This document shows positions 23,595-32,798 of a DNA stretch of 64,000 nt, piece after piece (within the stretch, counting starts at the first letter, position 1; each line of letters starts with the position of its first letter). The notes beneath the pieces are model-generated. The model searched no databases. It was not told the origin of the DNA and was given only the letters and a program-made list of their open reading frames with translations. Both the position numbers and the translations under genes were made by a program. Source of the DNA: Gordonia jacobaea (GTDB lineage: Bacteria > Actinomycetota > Actinomycetes > Mycobacteriales > Mycobacteriaceae); the NCBI RefSeq assembly GCF_001186365.1, contig NZ_LDTZ01000014.1, forward strand, positions 124,001 through 188,000, read 5' to 3'.

Positions 23595-25727
23595 TCAGAC
23601 GCTCCGGTGAATCAGCAGCGGCATCACCGCGGTGGCGCCTGCCTCGCGCAGTGCGGCGGCGGCGAGTGTGATCGCCCACCCCGACCGCGACTCGTCGACG
23701 ACGAGCAGCACGTTCTGACCCGCGACCTCCGGGGGCGGCTCGCCCAGATGGTCGCGCCAATACGCGGCCTCGACGGCGCCGGGTGCGTCGCGATCGGGCG
23801 GGTTGCCCTGCCGCACCGGTAGATGTCCGCCCGGCCGCTTGCCGACGACGCGTAAGTGTTCGGCGAGCTGATCGGCCAGGTTGGTGCCGGTCAGGCGCAG
23901 CGACATGATGATGTCGGGGCGCACGCCCGACTGCCGCACCCACGACGACAGTGTCGCCACCGCAGCATCGCCGAGGTCGGCAAGCGCCTGCTGATCGTCG
24001 GCGCGAGCGGCACTGAGGAGGTCGGTCCACTCCGGGGCGTCGGCGTGTGCCAGCACTCTTCCCGGTTCGGCGGCGAGGTCGGCGGCGATGCGGCCGCGGC
24101 GCCCGAAATCGCCGCCCGGCCACATCTTTCGTGGTTCGAGAATCTGCGCGGAACGTCGAAGGTTGCCGGTGATCGTGCGTACGACGGCGGGATCGACGTC
24201 GGCGGTCAGCGGTGCGGTCAGAGCTCCCGTGCACACCGAACAACGCCCGCACGGCTGCGCCTGCGGATCGTCGAGCGATTCGGTGAGCAACTGCATCAGG
24301 CATTGACGGCCTGCGATGTAGCTGCGCATGATGTCGGCTTCGCGACGCCGCACCGCGACGACCCCGTCATAGTGGGCGGCGTCGAACGTCCACGGCGTAC
24401 CCGTCGCCGACCATCCGTCCGGCCCACGTTCGGTGGCCCCGTCGACCGCAAGCTGCTTGAGCATCAACTCGATTCGACCTCGACGCTGCCCGGTCGCCGC
24501 CTCCAGCGCGGGCACCGACATCGGCTCGTCGGCCTCGCGCAATGCCGAGAGCACCGACTCCATCTTCACCGGATCAGGGATGGTGGCGGTCGCGAAGTAG
24601 TCCCACACCGAGTTGTCGGTGGCCGACGCCAACAGCATCACGACGGCGTCGTCGAGTGCGCGGCCCGCACGCCCGACCTGCTGGTAGTACGACACCGGCG
24701 ACGGCGGCGATCCGACGTGTACCACAAACCCGAGATCTGGCTTGTCATAACCCATTCCGAGCGCAGACGTCGCAACGAGCGCCTTGACCTCGTTGCGCAG
24801 CAGGGCATCTTCGAGATGGTGCCTGCGGTCTGCGTCGAGCTGCCCGGTGTACGCCTCGACGGCCAGCGAATCGCCGTGTATCGCGCGAATCGCGTCGACG
24901 AGGCGTTCGGCGTCGGCGACGGTGAGCACGTACACGATGCCTGATCCGGGGAGTTCTGGCAGGTGCTGTGCGACCCATCCGTACCGTCCGATCGGCGACA
25001 GCCCGTCGATCACGTTCAGGTGCAACGACTTTCGAGCAAGTGGACCGCGCAGCACCAAGGTCTCGGACTGCTCGCCGCCTGCGCTGAGTTGCGCGGCGAC
25101 GTCGTCGGTGACCCGACTGTTCGCCGTGGCCGTGGTTGCGAGAACAGGAGTCTGGGGATTGAGCGACTGCAGGACGTCGGAGACCCGGCGGTAGTCGGGC
25201 CGAAAATCGTGACCCCAATCGGAGATCGCGTGCGCCTCGTCGATGACGAGCAGGCCCAGCTCGCCCGACAACGCGTCGAGCACGCGCCTGCCGAATCCCG
25301 GATTCGCGAGACGTTCTGGGGAGACGAGCAGGACGTCGAGTTCGCCGGAACGCAACGACGTCTCGATTGCCGACCAGTCGTCGACGTTCGACGAATTGAG
25401 CGTCGCCGCCCGCAGTCCGGCACGCTCGGCTGCCGACACCTGATCGCGCATCAGCGACAACAGCGGCGACACGATCAACGTCGGACCCCGCCGATGAGAC
25501 CGCAGGATCGCCGTCGCAGTCCAGTACACCGCCGACTTTCCCCACCCCGTCGCCTGCACCACGAGCACTCTCGGCCCGCTCGCCTCGCTCCCCGAACTCC
25601 CCACCAGCCCCGCCACCGCGCTGAGCTGGTCGTCGCGCAGGCGCGCGCCGTCGCCCGCGAGGCTGGTGATCACCGCGTCGGCGACCGCCTGATCGTCGTC
25701 GGACAGTCCTACCGGTGTTGCCGTCAT
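23595..25727 (-). CDS. recQ: RecQ-family ATP-dependent DNA helicase
   Basis: Unwinds branched DNA during recombination and repair. The 710-residue protein has the helicase motifs in order: LRDDQLSAVAGL, Walker A QATGWGKS, TLIVSPLLSLMRDQV, DEAHAISDWGHDFRPDYRR, ATTATANSRVTDDV, ALGMGYDKPDLGFVVH and QQVGRAGR. A four-cysteine zinc-binding region ends in CGRCSVC. The last 70 residues (GQNVLLVVDESRSGWAITLAAAALREAG) look like a phosphoribosyltransferase-type fold, as in other actinobacterial RecQ proteins. ATG 25727 is chosen because the frame further upstream overlaps the next promoter and gene. Confidence 0.9.
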   Translation of the reverse strand: MTATPVGLSDDDQAVADAVITSLAGDGARLRDDQLSAVAGLVGSSGSEASGPRVLVVQATGWGKSAVYWTATAILRSHRRGPTLIVSPLLSLMRDQVSAAERAGLRAATLNSSNVDDWSAIETSLRSGELDVLLVSPERLANPGFGRRVLDALSGELGLLVIDEAHAISDWGHDFRPDYRRVSDVLQSLNPQTPVLATTATANSRVTDDVAAQLSAGGEQSETLVLRGPLARKSLHLNVIDGLSPIGRYGWVAQHLPELPGSGIVYVLTVADAERLVDAIRAIHGDSLAVEAYTGQLDADRRHHLEDALLRNEVKALVATSALGMGYDKPDLGFVVHVGSPPSPVSYYQQVGRAGRALDDAVVMLLASATDNSVWDYFATATIPDPVKMESVLSALREADEPMSVPALEAATGQRRGRIELMLKQLAVDGATERGPDGWSATGTPWTFDAAHYDGVVAVRRREADIMRSYIAGRQCLMQLLTESLDDPQAQPCGRCSVCTGALTAPLTADVDPAVVRTITGNLRRSAQILEPRKMWPGGDFGRRGRIAADLAAEPGRVLAHADAPEWTDLLSAARADDQQALADLGDAAVATLSSWVRQSGVRPDIIMSLRLTGTNLADQLAEHLRVVGKRPGGHLPVRQGNPPDRDAPGAVEAAYWRDHLGEPPPEVAGQNVLLVVDESRSGWAITLAAAALREAGATAVMPLLIHRSV

Positions 25728-25780
25728 GCCCGCCAATCTAGTGATGGCCACCGACGATGACCTTTTCGCAGGCCAGACGC

Positions 25781-25798
25781 TCACAGGAAGCTGGCAGG
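25781..25798 (+). promoter_or_regulatory. PhoP-like box upstream of the GT2-GtrA gene
   Basis: TCACAGG-AAGC-TGGCAGG differs from the phoP box at 18502-18519 at two positions, and the preceding ACGC is also shared. It lies between recQ and the glycosyltransferase genes, 43 bp before the latter's start. Confidence 0.6.
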
Positions 25799-25841
25799 TT
25801 CGACGCAGAGTTGCTGCAGTTTGGCACCCGAATCTGTACTC

Positions 25842-27107
25842 ATGACGACAGAAGCCCTCCCGCAGGCCGCGGCACCCGTGACGATCGTCGCCGACACATC
25901 GGTCACCGCTCCGGTAGTCGACATCGTCGTACCGGTCTACAACGAAGAGACCGACATCGCCTTGTGCCTGCGCCGCCTCCACGACCACCTGCGGACACAC
26001 GTCCCGTTCACCGCGCGCATCACCGTTGCCGACAACGCGAGCACCGACGCCACCGTCGCGATCGCCGCGGAACTCGCGGGCGAACTCGGCGACATCCGGG
26101 TGGTGCACCTCGACGAGAAGGGCCGCGGCCGGGCACTCAAGGCGGTGTGGACGCGCAGCGACGCACGGATCGTCGCCTACTGCGACGTTGATCTGTCCAC
26201 CGACCTCAACGCGCTGATGCCGCTCATCGCTCCGTTGGAGTCCGGGCACTCCGACATCGCGATCGGCTCCCGACTGTCCCGCGGCTCACGGGTGGTACGC
26301 GGCACCAAGCGCGAATTCATCTCGCGCTCATACAATCTCATTCTTCGTACGACGATGCGCGCCAAGTTTTCCGACGCCCAGTGCGGCTTCAAGGCGATGC
26401 GCACCGACATCGCCCGTCAGGTGTTGCCCTACGTCGAGGACACGGGCTGGTTCTTCGACACCGAACTACTCGTCCTCGGTGAGCGCATCGGGCTGCGGAT
26501 CGCCGAGATCCCGGTCGATTGGGTCGACGATCCGAACAGCACCGTCGACATCGTGTCCACGGCGGTCGACGACCTCAAGGGCTGCGCCCGGGTGGGCTAC
26601 GCGCTGGCGCGTGGTCGGCTGCCCATCGTCGAGCTGCGTTCGACGGTCGGTCGTGAACGCGCGGCCGGTCCCGACATCGCAGGTGTTCCGCCGGGCATGG
26701 TCGGCCAGCTCGTCCGATTCTGCGTCGTCGGGGTGGCGTCGACGGCCGCGTATGCGGTGCTTTATCTGCTCCTGCACTCGATCCTCGGTGCGCAGGTCTC
26801 CAACTTTGTGGCACTCGCCGTGACCGCGGTGCTCAACACCGCAGCCAACCGCAAGTTCAGCTTCGGCGTGCATGGTCGCGAGGATGCTCTCAAACACCAG
26901 CTCTTCGGATTCGGCGTCTTCCTGTTCGGGTGGGCGGTCACCGCGGGGGCACTCGCGGGACTGCACGCGTACGCGCCGGAAGCGTCGAAGCATGTCGAAC
27001 TCGTCGTGCTGATCGTCGCCAATCTGGTCGCGACGGCGACTCGCTTCGTCGGATTGCGGTGGGTGTTCCGCGCCCATCTGCGACGCACCGCCGAGGCAGC
27101 GGAATGA
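25842..27107 (+). CDS. GT2 glycosyltransferase fused to GtrA-like membrane domain
   Basis: A 421-residue fusion. Residues about 25-250 form a GT-A family 2 enzyme like DolP-mannose/undecaprenyl-P-sugar synthases: VDIVVPVYNEE, DNASTDAT, DEKGRGRALKA and the metal site CDVDLSTD. Residues about 290-415 form a GtrA-like domain of four membrane helices (LVRFCVVGVASTAAYAVLY onward). The expected job is to make and flip a polyprenyl-phosphate sugar. ATG 25842 has no Shine-Dalgarno; GAATCT 6 nt upstream may be a leaderless -10. The GT39 gene 67 bp downstream would use the product outside. Confidence 0.85.
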   Translation: MTTEALPQAAAPVTIVADTSVTAPVVDIVVPVYNEETDIALCLRRLHDHLRTHVPFTARITVADNASTDATVAIAAELAGELGDIRVVHLDEKGRGRALKAVWTRSDARIVAYCDVDLSTDLNALMPLIAPLESGHSDIAIGSRLSRGSRVVRGTKREFISRSYNLILRTTMRAKFSDAQCGFKAMRTDIARQVLPYVEDTGWFFDTELLVLGERIGLRIAEIPVDWVDDPNSTVDIVSTAVDDLKGCARVGYALARGRLPIVELRSTVGRERAAGPDIAGVPPGMVGQLVRFCVVGVASTAAYAVLYLLLHSILGAQVSNFVALAVTAVLNTAANRKFSFGVHGREDALKHQLFGFGVFLFGWAVTAGALAGLHAYAPEASKHVELVVLIVANLVATATRFVGLRWVFRAHLRRTAEAAE

Positions 27108-27174
27108 CGTTCCACAGCATTCACGAGGCCAGCCACACTGCTGCCAGCCGCCCTACCGAGCAAGAATCGAGACG

Positions 27175-29382
27175 ATGACCACCACAGCAGAATCGGCGAC
27201 GGCCCCGGATTCCCGGGGCCGCGCGCCTGTCGACACCACGGCCGGTTCGACGGCACGCACGACGCTCTGGGAGCGCGGATCGCTTGCCGCACTATTGATC
27301 GCGACGACGATGATCAACCTCTGGAACCTCTCGGCGAACGGGTGGGCCAACTCGTTCTACTCCGCGGCGATCCAGGCGGGGTCGCAGTCGTGGAAGGCAT
27401 GGTTCTTCGGGTCGTCGGACATGGCGAACTCGATCACCGTCGACAAACCGCCTGCGTCGCTGTGGATTCCGGCGCTGTCGGTGCGGATCTTCGGGCTCAA
27501 CTCGTGGGCGATCCTGGTGCCCAACGCCTTGATGGGCGTGGCGTCGGTGGCGTTGCTCTACTGGATGACCCGCAGGTACTTCGGCCACTGGGCGGGCATC
27601 CTCGCCGGTGCGACGTTGGCGCTCACCCCGGTCGCCGCAATGATGTTCCGCTTCAACAATCCCGAGGCGCTGCTCATCCTGTTGATGGTCGCCGCGGTCT
27701 GGGCGTGTCTGAAAGCCGTTGAGACAGGGCGGCTTCGGTGGATGATCCTGGTCGGCGTGTTCGTCGGGTTCGGCTTCCTCACCAAGCAGCTGCAGGTGAT
27801 GCTGATCGTGCCGGGACTCGCGATCACCTACTTCGCATTCGGTCCGGGCGGGTGGGGCCGACGCCTCGCGCACTGCTTCGCCGCGCTCGGAGCGATGATC
27901 GTCAGCGCGGGTTGGTGGCTGCTGGCCGTCGCGCTGTGGCCGGCGTCGTCGCGACCGTGGATCGGTGGATCACAGAACAACTCCGTGATGGAACTGACGT
28001 TGGGCTACAACGGTTTCGGCCGCCTCAGTGGCAACGAGACCGGCAGCGTCGGGCCGGGCATGGGTCGCGGTTCCTACGGTGGTTCGGCAGCGGGGCCCGG
28101 CGGAATGGGTGCCGATTTCGCGGGACCGGGCGCGCCCGGTGGCCGCGGCGGCATGTGGGGACAACCCGGACTGCTGCGAATGTTCCAACCCGAGCAGGGG
28201 GGTCAGATCGCCTGGCTGATCCCGTCGGCACTGGTGCTCGGTATCGCCGCGCTGATCATCATCGGTCGGGCCAAGCGCACCGACACACGACGTGCCTACC
28301 TCGTCGTGTGGGGGCTGTGGCTGCTCGTGACGATGGCCGTGTTCAGCTTCATGGCGGGCATCTTCCACAGCTACTACACCGCTGCCCTCGCGCCGGCCGT
28401 CGCCGCCGTGCTCGCCGGTGGTGCCGCGGTGGCCTGGCGTGCGCGCGACAAGGTGTGGGTCCGGTGTGTGCTCGCCGCTGCGGTGTGGATCGCGGCGATC
28501 TGGGGCTTCGCGCTGCTCGCGCGGTCGTCGGACTTTGTGCCGTGGCTGCGCTACGTGGTGCTGTTCCTCGGGATCGTCGGGGGTGCTGCAATGTTGTTCG
28601 CGCAGCGCGCCTACGTCGGTGCGCTCGCGATCGCGATGTCGGTGATCGCCGCACTCGCAGGCCCGTTCGCGTACACCGTCGACACCATCACCACGGCCAA
28701 GCAGGGGTCGATCATCAGTGCGGGACCGCGCGTCGAGGGCGGATTCGGTCCCGGAATGCGGGGCGGACCGGGCGGAATGCGCGGCGGCGGAGCCGGATTC
28801 GGCGGACAGCGTGGAGGCGGCCAGGGCGGATTCGGCGGCCAGGGCATGGGCGGCCAGGGCGGATTCGGCGGCCCGGGTATGGGCGGCCAGGGCCAAGGCC
28901 AAGGCCAAGGCCAAGGTCAAGGTATGGGTATGGGCATGCCGCCCGGCATGGCCGCGGGCGCCGGGTACGCGGGAATGCGTGGCGGAATGGGCGGTCCCGG
29001 TGGCGGTCTGCTGATGGGGTCGAAGCCCAGCGCCGAGATGCTCGCGCTGTTGAAGTCCGACGCCGAGAAGTACACCTGGGTTGCCGCGGCGGTCGGCTCG
29101 AACACCGCGTCGGGCTACCAGCTCGAATCGGGCTACTCGGTGATGCCGATCGGCGGGTTCAACGGCACCGATCCCTCGCCGACGCTCGCACAGTTCCAGA
29201 AGCTGGTGGAGCAGAAGAAGATCCACTACTTCATCGGCGGCGGTGGATTCGGCGGTGGCGGATTCGGTGGCGGTTCGGACAGCAGCCGGCCGTCGAGTCA
29301 GATCACTGCGTGGGTGGAGCAGAACTTCACCGCCAAGACGGTCGATGGTGTGACCACCTACGACCTGACAGCTCCGAAGTAG
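27175..29382 (+). CDS. GT39/ArnT-type membrane glycosyltransferase with Gly-rich loops
   Basis: A 735-residue multi-span enzyme of the GT39/PMT superfamily (ArnT- or YkcB-like), which moves a sugar from a polyprenyl phosphate to an envelope acceptor. The N-terminal catalytic region includes SFYSAAIQAGSQSWKAWFFGS and DKPPASLW, the conserved loop with the catalytic acid, and MFRFNNPEALL. About ten membrane helices follow. Two long low-complexity stretches rich in Gly, Met and Gln (about residues 290-340 and 521-612) interrupt the C-terminal part, and a GGGGFGGG stretch recurs near the end. The C-terminal globular end resembles YkcB tails. It forms an operon with the GT2-GtrA gene. Confidence 0.85.
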   Translation: MTTTAESATAPDSRGRAPVDTTAGSTARTTLWERGSLAALLIATTMINLWNLSANGWANSFYSAAIQAGSQSWKAWFFGSSDMANSITVDKPPASLWIPALSVRIFGLNSWAILVPNALMGVASVALLYWMTRRYFGHWAGILAGATLALTPVAAMMFRFNNPEALLILLMVAAVWACLKAVETGRLRWMILVGVFVGFGFLTKQLQVMLIVPGLAITYFAFGPGGWGRRLAHCFAALGAMIVSAGWWLLAVALWPASSRPWIGGSQNNSVMELTLGYNGFGRLSGNETGSVGPGMGRGSYGGSAAGPGGMGADFAGPGAPGGRGGMWGQPGLLRMFQPEQGGQIAWLIPSALVLGIAALIIIGRAKRTDTRRAYLVVWGLWLLVTMAVFSFMAGIFHSYYTAALAPAVAAVLAGGAAVAWRARDKVWVRCVLAAAVWIAAIWGFALLARSSDFVPWLRYVVLFLGIVGGAAMLFAQRAYVGALAIAMSVIAALAGPFAYTVDTITTAKQGSIISAGPRVEGGFGPGMRGGPGGMRGGGAGFGGQRGGGQGGFGGQGMGGQGGFGGPGMGGQGQGQGQGQGQGMGMGMPPGMAAGAGYAGMRGGMGGPGGGLLMGSKPSAEMLALLKSDAEKYTWVAAAVGSNTASGYQLESGYSVMPIGGFNGTDPSPTLAQFQKLVEQKKIHYFIGGGGFGGGGFGGGSDSSRPSSQITAWVEQNFTAKTVDGVTTYDLTAPK
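28885..28938 (+). repeat. Hexanucleotide tandem repeat within the GT39 gene
   Basis: Nine 6-nt units run GGCCAG, four GGCCAA, GGTCAA, two GGTATG and GGCATG, encoding Gly-Gln and Gly-Met dipeptides. Changes in copy number would keep the frame. Confidence 0.9.
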
Positions 29383-29504
29383 TCGCCCGGCGTCGGCGTC
29401 GGGACCTCGACAGTCGGGAGCTAATCGACAACCACCTGTTGCGATCGGTCCGGTCTCGCTTGAGTGTCCTGACGTCGACGTCCTCCGACGTTAAGGTTCT
29501 GATC

Positions 29505-30755
29505 GTGGCATTGACGATCGGACATCGACTGAGTCGGATGACGGGCAGAGACCCGCACGAGGAACGACGCTCGGCGACCAACCTCGAGTTGTTCTTCGAC
29601 CTCGTCTTCGTGGTCATCTTCTCGGTAGCAGGCACGCAGGTGGCCCACTACCTCGCTGAAGGTCACTGGCGTACCGCCTTCTTCGGATACGTGCTGTGCA
29701 CCTTCGCCGCGATCTGGGCGTGGATCAACTTCAGTTGGTTCGCCTCGGCATTCGACACCGACGACTGGTTCTTCCGCGTCATGGTGCTGGTGCAGATGGT
29801 CGGTGTCGCGATCCTCGCGTTGGGAATCGCGCCGGTGTTCACCTCGATCGAGAACAACGAGCACGTCGACATCCGCGTTGTCGTGATCGGGTACGTGGTC
29901 ATGCGGCTGGGGTTGGTCACGCAGTGGCTGCGGGCGGCGTCGCAGAGTCCGCGTTACCGCAAGACCTGCCTGACCTATGCCTTGATGATCTTCATCGCGC
30001 AGGTCCTCTGGGTGATCGTTGCGATCGTCGATCTGTCGCTGTGGCCGACGATCATCGCGATCGCGGCGTGCGCGTTCGTCGAATACCTCGGGCCGTACGT
30101 GGCGGAGACGCGCTTCACTTCGACGCCGTGGCACCCACATCACATCGCCGAGCGTTATTCGGCGCTGACCATCGTCACTCTCGGCGAGGGTGTCGTCGGC
30201 ACCGTCGCGATCTTGCAGGCGGTGGTCGAGGAGGAGGGCTGGACGACCGAGTCTGCGGTCTTCGGACTCTCCGCGATGGTCATGATCTTCGCGATGTGGT
30301 GGATCTATTTCACCGTCCCGGTTGGCGACGCGCTGCATCTGAACCCGGGCAAGTGCTTCCAGTGGGGCTACGGGCACACCGTGATCTTCATGTCGGCCGC
30401 GGCAACCGGAGCGGGCCTCGAGGTGGCAGCGCTGTGGACCGAGCACGAAGCGAAGATCAGCGCGGGCGCCGTCGTGGCATGCGTCGCGGTGCCGCTGGGC
30501 ATCTACTGCCTCTCTGTTCTCGGCATGTACGACTATCTGGTGAGATTCGACCCGGTCTCGCTGCTGTGCGCGATCGGGGCCGCTGTCCTACTCGTCGCCG
30601 GGGTGTGGATGGCGTTCGCCGGGGTGTCGCTGACGATCTCCGTCGTGGTGGTCGCGTTGGCGCCGGTGTTCATCGTGATCGTCGACGAGGCGTTCCGCGT
30701 ACCGCGGCGCGCGCAAGCGCTCGTCGACATGGGACTCGACGCAGTGGTGTCGTGA
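29505..30755 (+). CDS. Low temperature requirement protein A (LtrA) family membrane protein
   Basis: A 416-residue membrane protein of the LtrA family, function poorly known. The family opening RDPHEERRSATNLELFFDLVFVV is intact, followed by about eleven hydrophobic segments and the motifs HPHHIAERYSALTIVTLGE and MWWIYF. GTG 29505 lies 7 nt after TAAGGT (29492-29497), suggesting a leaderless start; ATG 29538 is an alternative closer to the family start. Its last codons and stop fall in the left 18-bp direct repeat of the island, so the 3' end is the integration point. Confidence 0.85.
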   Translation: MALTIGHRLSRMTGRDPHEERRSATNLELFFDLVFVVIFSVAGTQVAHYLAEGHWRTAFFGYVLCTFAAIWAWINFSWFASAFDTDDWFFRVMVLVQMVGVAILALGIAPVFTSIENNEHVDIRVVVIGYVVMRLGLVTQWLRAASQSPRYRKTCLTYALMIFIAQVLWVIVAIVDLSLWPTIIAIAACAFVEYLGPYVAETRFTSTPWHPHHIAERYSALTIVTLGEGVVGTVAILQAVVEEEGWTTESAVFGLSAMVMIFAMWWIYFTVPVGDALHLNPGKCFQWGYGHTVIFMSAAATGAGLEVAALWTEHEAKISAGAVVACVAVPLGIYCLSVLGMYDYLVRFDPVSLLCAIGAAVLLVAGVWMAFAGVSLTISVVVVALAPVFIVIVDEAFRVPRRAQALVDMGLDAVVS

Positions 30756-30761
30756 CATCGC
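30744..30761 (+). repeat. Left 18-bp direct repeat of the island
   Basis: It spans the last three sense codons and the stop of the LtrA gene plus 6 bp. It is identical to 33887-33904. Confidence 0.9.
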
Positions 30762-30827
30762 GCTTGATCGCAAGAACCTTCGATGATCACATGTTCTTAA
30801 ACTGGGCAATGCTGGCGTAATAGTGAC

Positions 30828-30865
30828 GTCATGACAGAGTCATGACTAAATGTCAGAGTCATGAC
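30828..30865. promoter_or_regulatory. Three GTCATGAC operator copies
   Basis: The palindrome GTCATGAC occurs at 30828, 30839 and 30858, just before the TetR start. A promoter TTCTTA (30794-30799), 18-bp spacer, TAATAG (30818-30823) would start transcription at about 30830, inside the operators, pointing to autorepression. Confidence 0.7.
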
Positions 30866-31453
30866 ATGACAACTCCTGAACAGTCTAAAGACCTTCGCGC
30901 CAAGTATCGTTTACAGACTGCTCACGCAATCGTCGAGGCCTACGTAAGCCTCGTTGAAGAGCGGGAAACCGACGCAGTGTCGATGGCGGATGTCGCAGCC
31001 CGGGCTGGTACTTCTGAGCGCACAGTTCACAGGCACTATCCGACTCGCGTGGATCTGTACGCCGCCGCGGGCGAATACATCAATTCCGAGGTCTTCGGGT
31101 TGATCGAGATGTCCTCGCTGCGCGACCTACCGGATGTCTACGCGCGCGTCGTCGAGCTCTACGAGCGCCGACCAAGGCTGGCGATGCTGATGGCGCGGTC
31201 GGCAACGTTTCAGCCCTTGCGGACAGGTTTCCGAGCCGCCTTGCATACGCGCTTGGAGCAGCTGTTTGATGCCGAGTACCCCGAGGCGGACTCCGCTATC
31301 CGTCGAAGAGCTATCGCCGGCCTGTCGTATCTCGACAGCGTTACGGCATGGGCAGCTCTACGCCAAGAATCGGGCCTCGACGGCTTCGAGGTCGCCGAAA
31401 CCGTCGGATGGCTGATGAAACTCGTCCTCAATGATGTGGACCGGGACCTGTGA
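30866..31453 (+). CDS. TetR-family regulator of the island
   Basis: A 195-residue TetR-type protein with the HTH SMADVAARAGTSERTVHRHYPTRVDLYAA near residues 38-66 and a ligand domain with no recognised specificity. ATG 30866 follows directly on the last operator copy; ATG 30842 in the same frame would add eight residues that overlap the operators. There is no strong Shine-Dalgarno. Base composition differs from genes outside the repeats. It is followed after 37 bp by the MHS transporter, which with the deaminase-like gene is its likely target. Confidence 0.85.
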   Translation: MTTPEQSKDLRAKYRLQTAHAIVEAYVSLVEERETDAVSMADVAARAGTSERTVHRHYPTRVDLYAAAGEYINSEVFGLIEMSSLRDLPDVYARVVELYERRPRLAMLMARSATFQPLRTGFRAALHTRLEQLFDAEYPEADSAIRRRAIAGLSYLDSVTAWAALRQESGLDGFEVAETVGWLMKLVLNDVDRDL

Positions 31454-31490
31454 TCTTCGGAACCGAACCCAATACTTCAACGAGGAAACT

Positions 31491-32798
31491 ATGAACGATC
31501 AGAGAAAAGCACGGCGGGCCGCTATCGGAGCATTTGCGGGCACGACGATCGAATACTATGACTTCGTCATCTATGGGACAGCTGCTGCAGCGGTGTTCGG
31601 TTCCGTCTTCTTTCCCGAAGGAAATGATCTCGCAGCAACAGCAGCAGCGCTGGCCACCTTTGCGGTTGCATTTGTAGCACGTCCGATCGGCGGGATGATC
31701 TTTGGGGCGCTGGGAGACCGCGCAGGTCGAAAAACGACTCTTGTGGCAACCGTGTCGATCATGGGTGTTTCGACGTTTCTCATAGGCTGCCTACCAGGGT
31801 ATGCGGTAATCGGGGCCACAGCTCCGGTGCTGCTAGTGGTGCTGCGATTCCTGCAGGGTATCGCGCTGGGAGGAGAATGGGGTTCGGCAACTTTGATGGC
31901 GGTGGAACATGCGCCCGCTCATCGTCGTGGCCTGTACGGGACTTTCGTCCAATTGGGATCGCCGGCAGGATCGATGATCGCTTCGTTGCTGTTTTTTGCT
32001 CTGTCGGCGACCAACGCTGGCCTTCAAGAGCTCTGGCGTATTCCCTTTTTATTCGCTGGTGTGCTGACCGTCGTCGCTCTGGTCATTAGGCTACGGGTGG
32101 GCGAGACGCCGGAGTTCACCAAAGTGCGCGATGCCGGAGAAGTTTCTAAGCAGCCACTGGTGGCGATTTTCAGAGAGGGCAGAGTTCGTGAGGTTGGTCT
32201 GGCTACCGGCGCTCTTCTGTTAGGATTCGGCGGATTTCAGATCACCTCTGTGTTCTTGGTACTTGTATATGCCCGCCAGGTCGGGTTCAGTCAACCCCAG
32301 ACTCTGCTTGCGTCAGTAATACTGAGCGCTGCGAGTGTGTGCACGTTCTCGCTGTATGGCAAGCTTGGTGATCGATTTGGGATTCTCTCGATATCCATAG
32401 TGGGATGTCTGTATACCATCGTCATGGCATTCCCGATGTTCGCCATGGTCCATAGCGGCAATCTTGCGCTCTACCTTCTCGCCGTTCCGATTTGCTACGC
32501 GGGGGCTAACGCGGTATTCGCGCTCAACTCGTCGCTGGCGGCAAGCAGATTTCCGCGCGAGATCCGAGCGACTGGCATTTCGGTGAGTTCCACACTTGCC
32601 GCGTTGTTGGGCGGTGCGTTCGCGCCGTTGATCAGTACTCAACTCCTCCGAGCGACAGGCGGTTCTTACTGGCCGATTGTACTTTTCCTGATCGCACAGG
32701 CGACGATCAGCCTGGCCTGTATGACGGTCATGCTCATGCAGGCGAGGCGTGTTGGAGAAACCAAAACGCCGGCGTCGGTGCAGGCGGTCGCAGCATGA
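31491..32798 (+). CDS. MFS transporter, metabolite:H+ symporter (MHS) family
   Basis: A 435-residue, 12-helix uptake carrier of the MHS family, whose known members import organic acids, betaines, proline or shikimate with protons. Signature parts are the start GTTIEYYDFVIYGTAAAAVF, the loop 2-3 motif FGALGDRAGRKTTL, and LQGIALGGEWGSA. ATG 31491 follows CGAGGAAACT. The stop overlaps the next start (ATGA at 32795), so import and the deaminase-like enzyme are coupled. The substrate is unknown and is probably that of the enzyme downstream. Confidence 0.9.
   Translation: MNDQRKARRAAIGAFAGTTIEYYDFVIYGTAAAAVFGSVFFPEGNDLAATAAALATFAVAFVARPIGGMIFGALGDRAGRKTTLVATVSIMGVSTFLIGCLPGYAVIGATAPVLLVVLRFLQGIALGGEWGSATLMAVEHAPAHRRGLYGTFVQLGSPAGSMIASLLFFALSATNAGLQELWRIPFLFAGVLTVVALVIRLRVGETPEFTKVRDAGEVSKQPLVAIFREGRVREVGLATGALLLGFGGFQITSVFLVLVYARQVGFSQPQTLLASVILSAASVCTFSLYGKLGDRFGILSISIVGCLYTIVMAFPMFAMVHSGNLALYLLAVPICYAGANAVFALNSSLAASRFPREIRATGISVSSTLAALLGGAFAPLISTQLLRATGGSYWPIVLFLIAQATISLACMTVMLMQARRVGETKTPASVQAVAA

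Noticed and set aside
27738..29504. Upstream part of the long frame leading into ltrA
   Set aside because: It overlaps the GT39 gene out of frame; only the region from 29505 matches LtrA.
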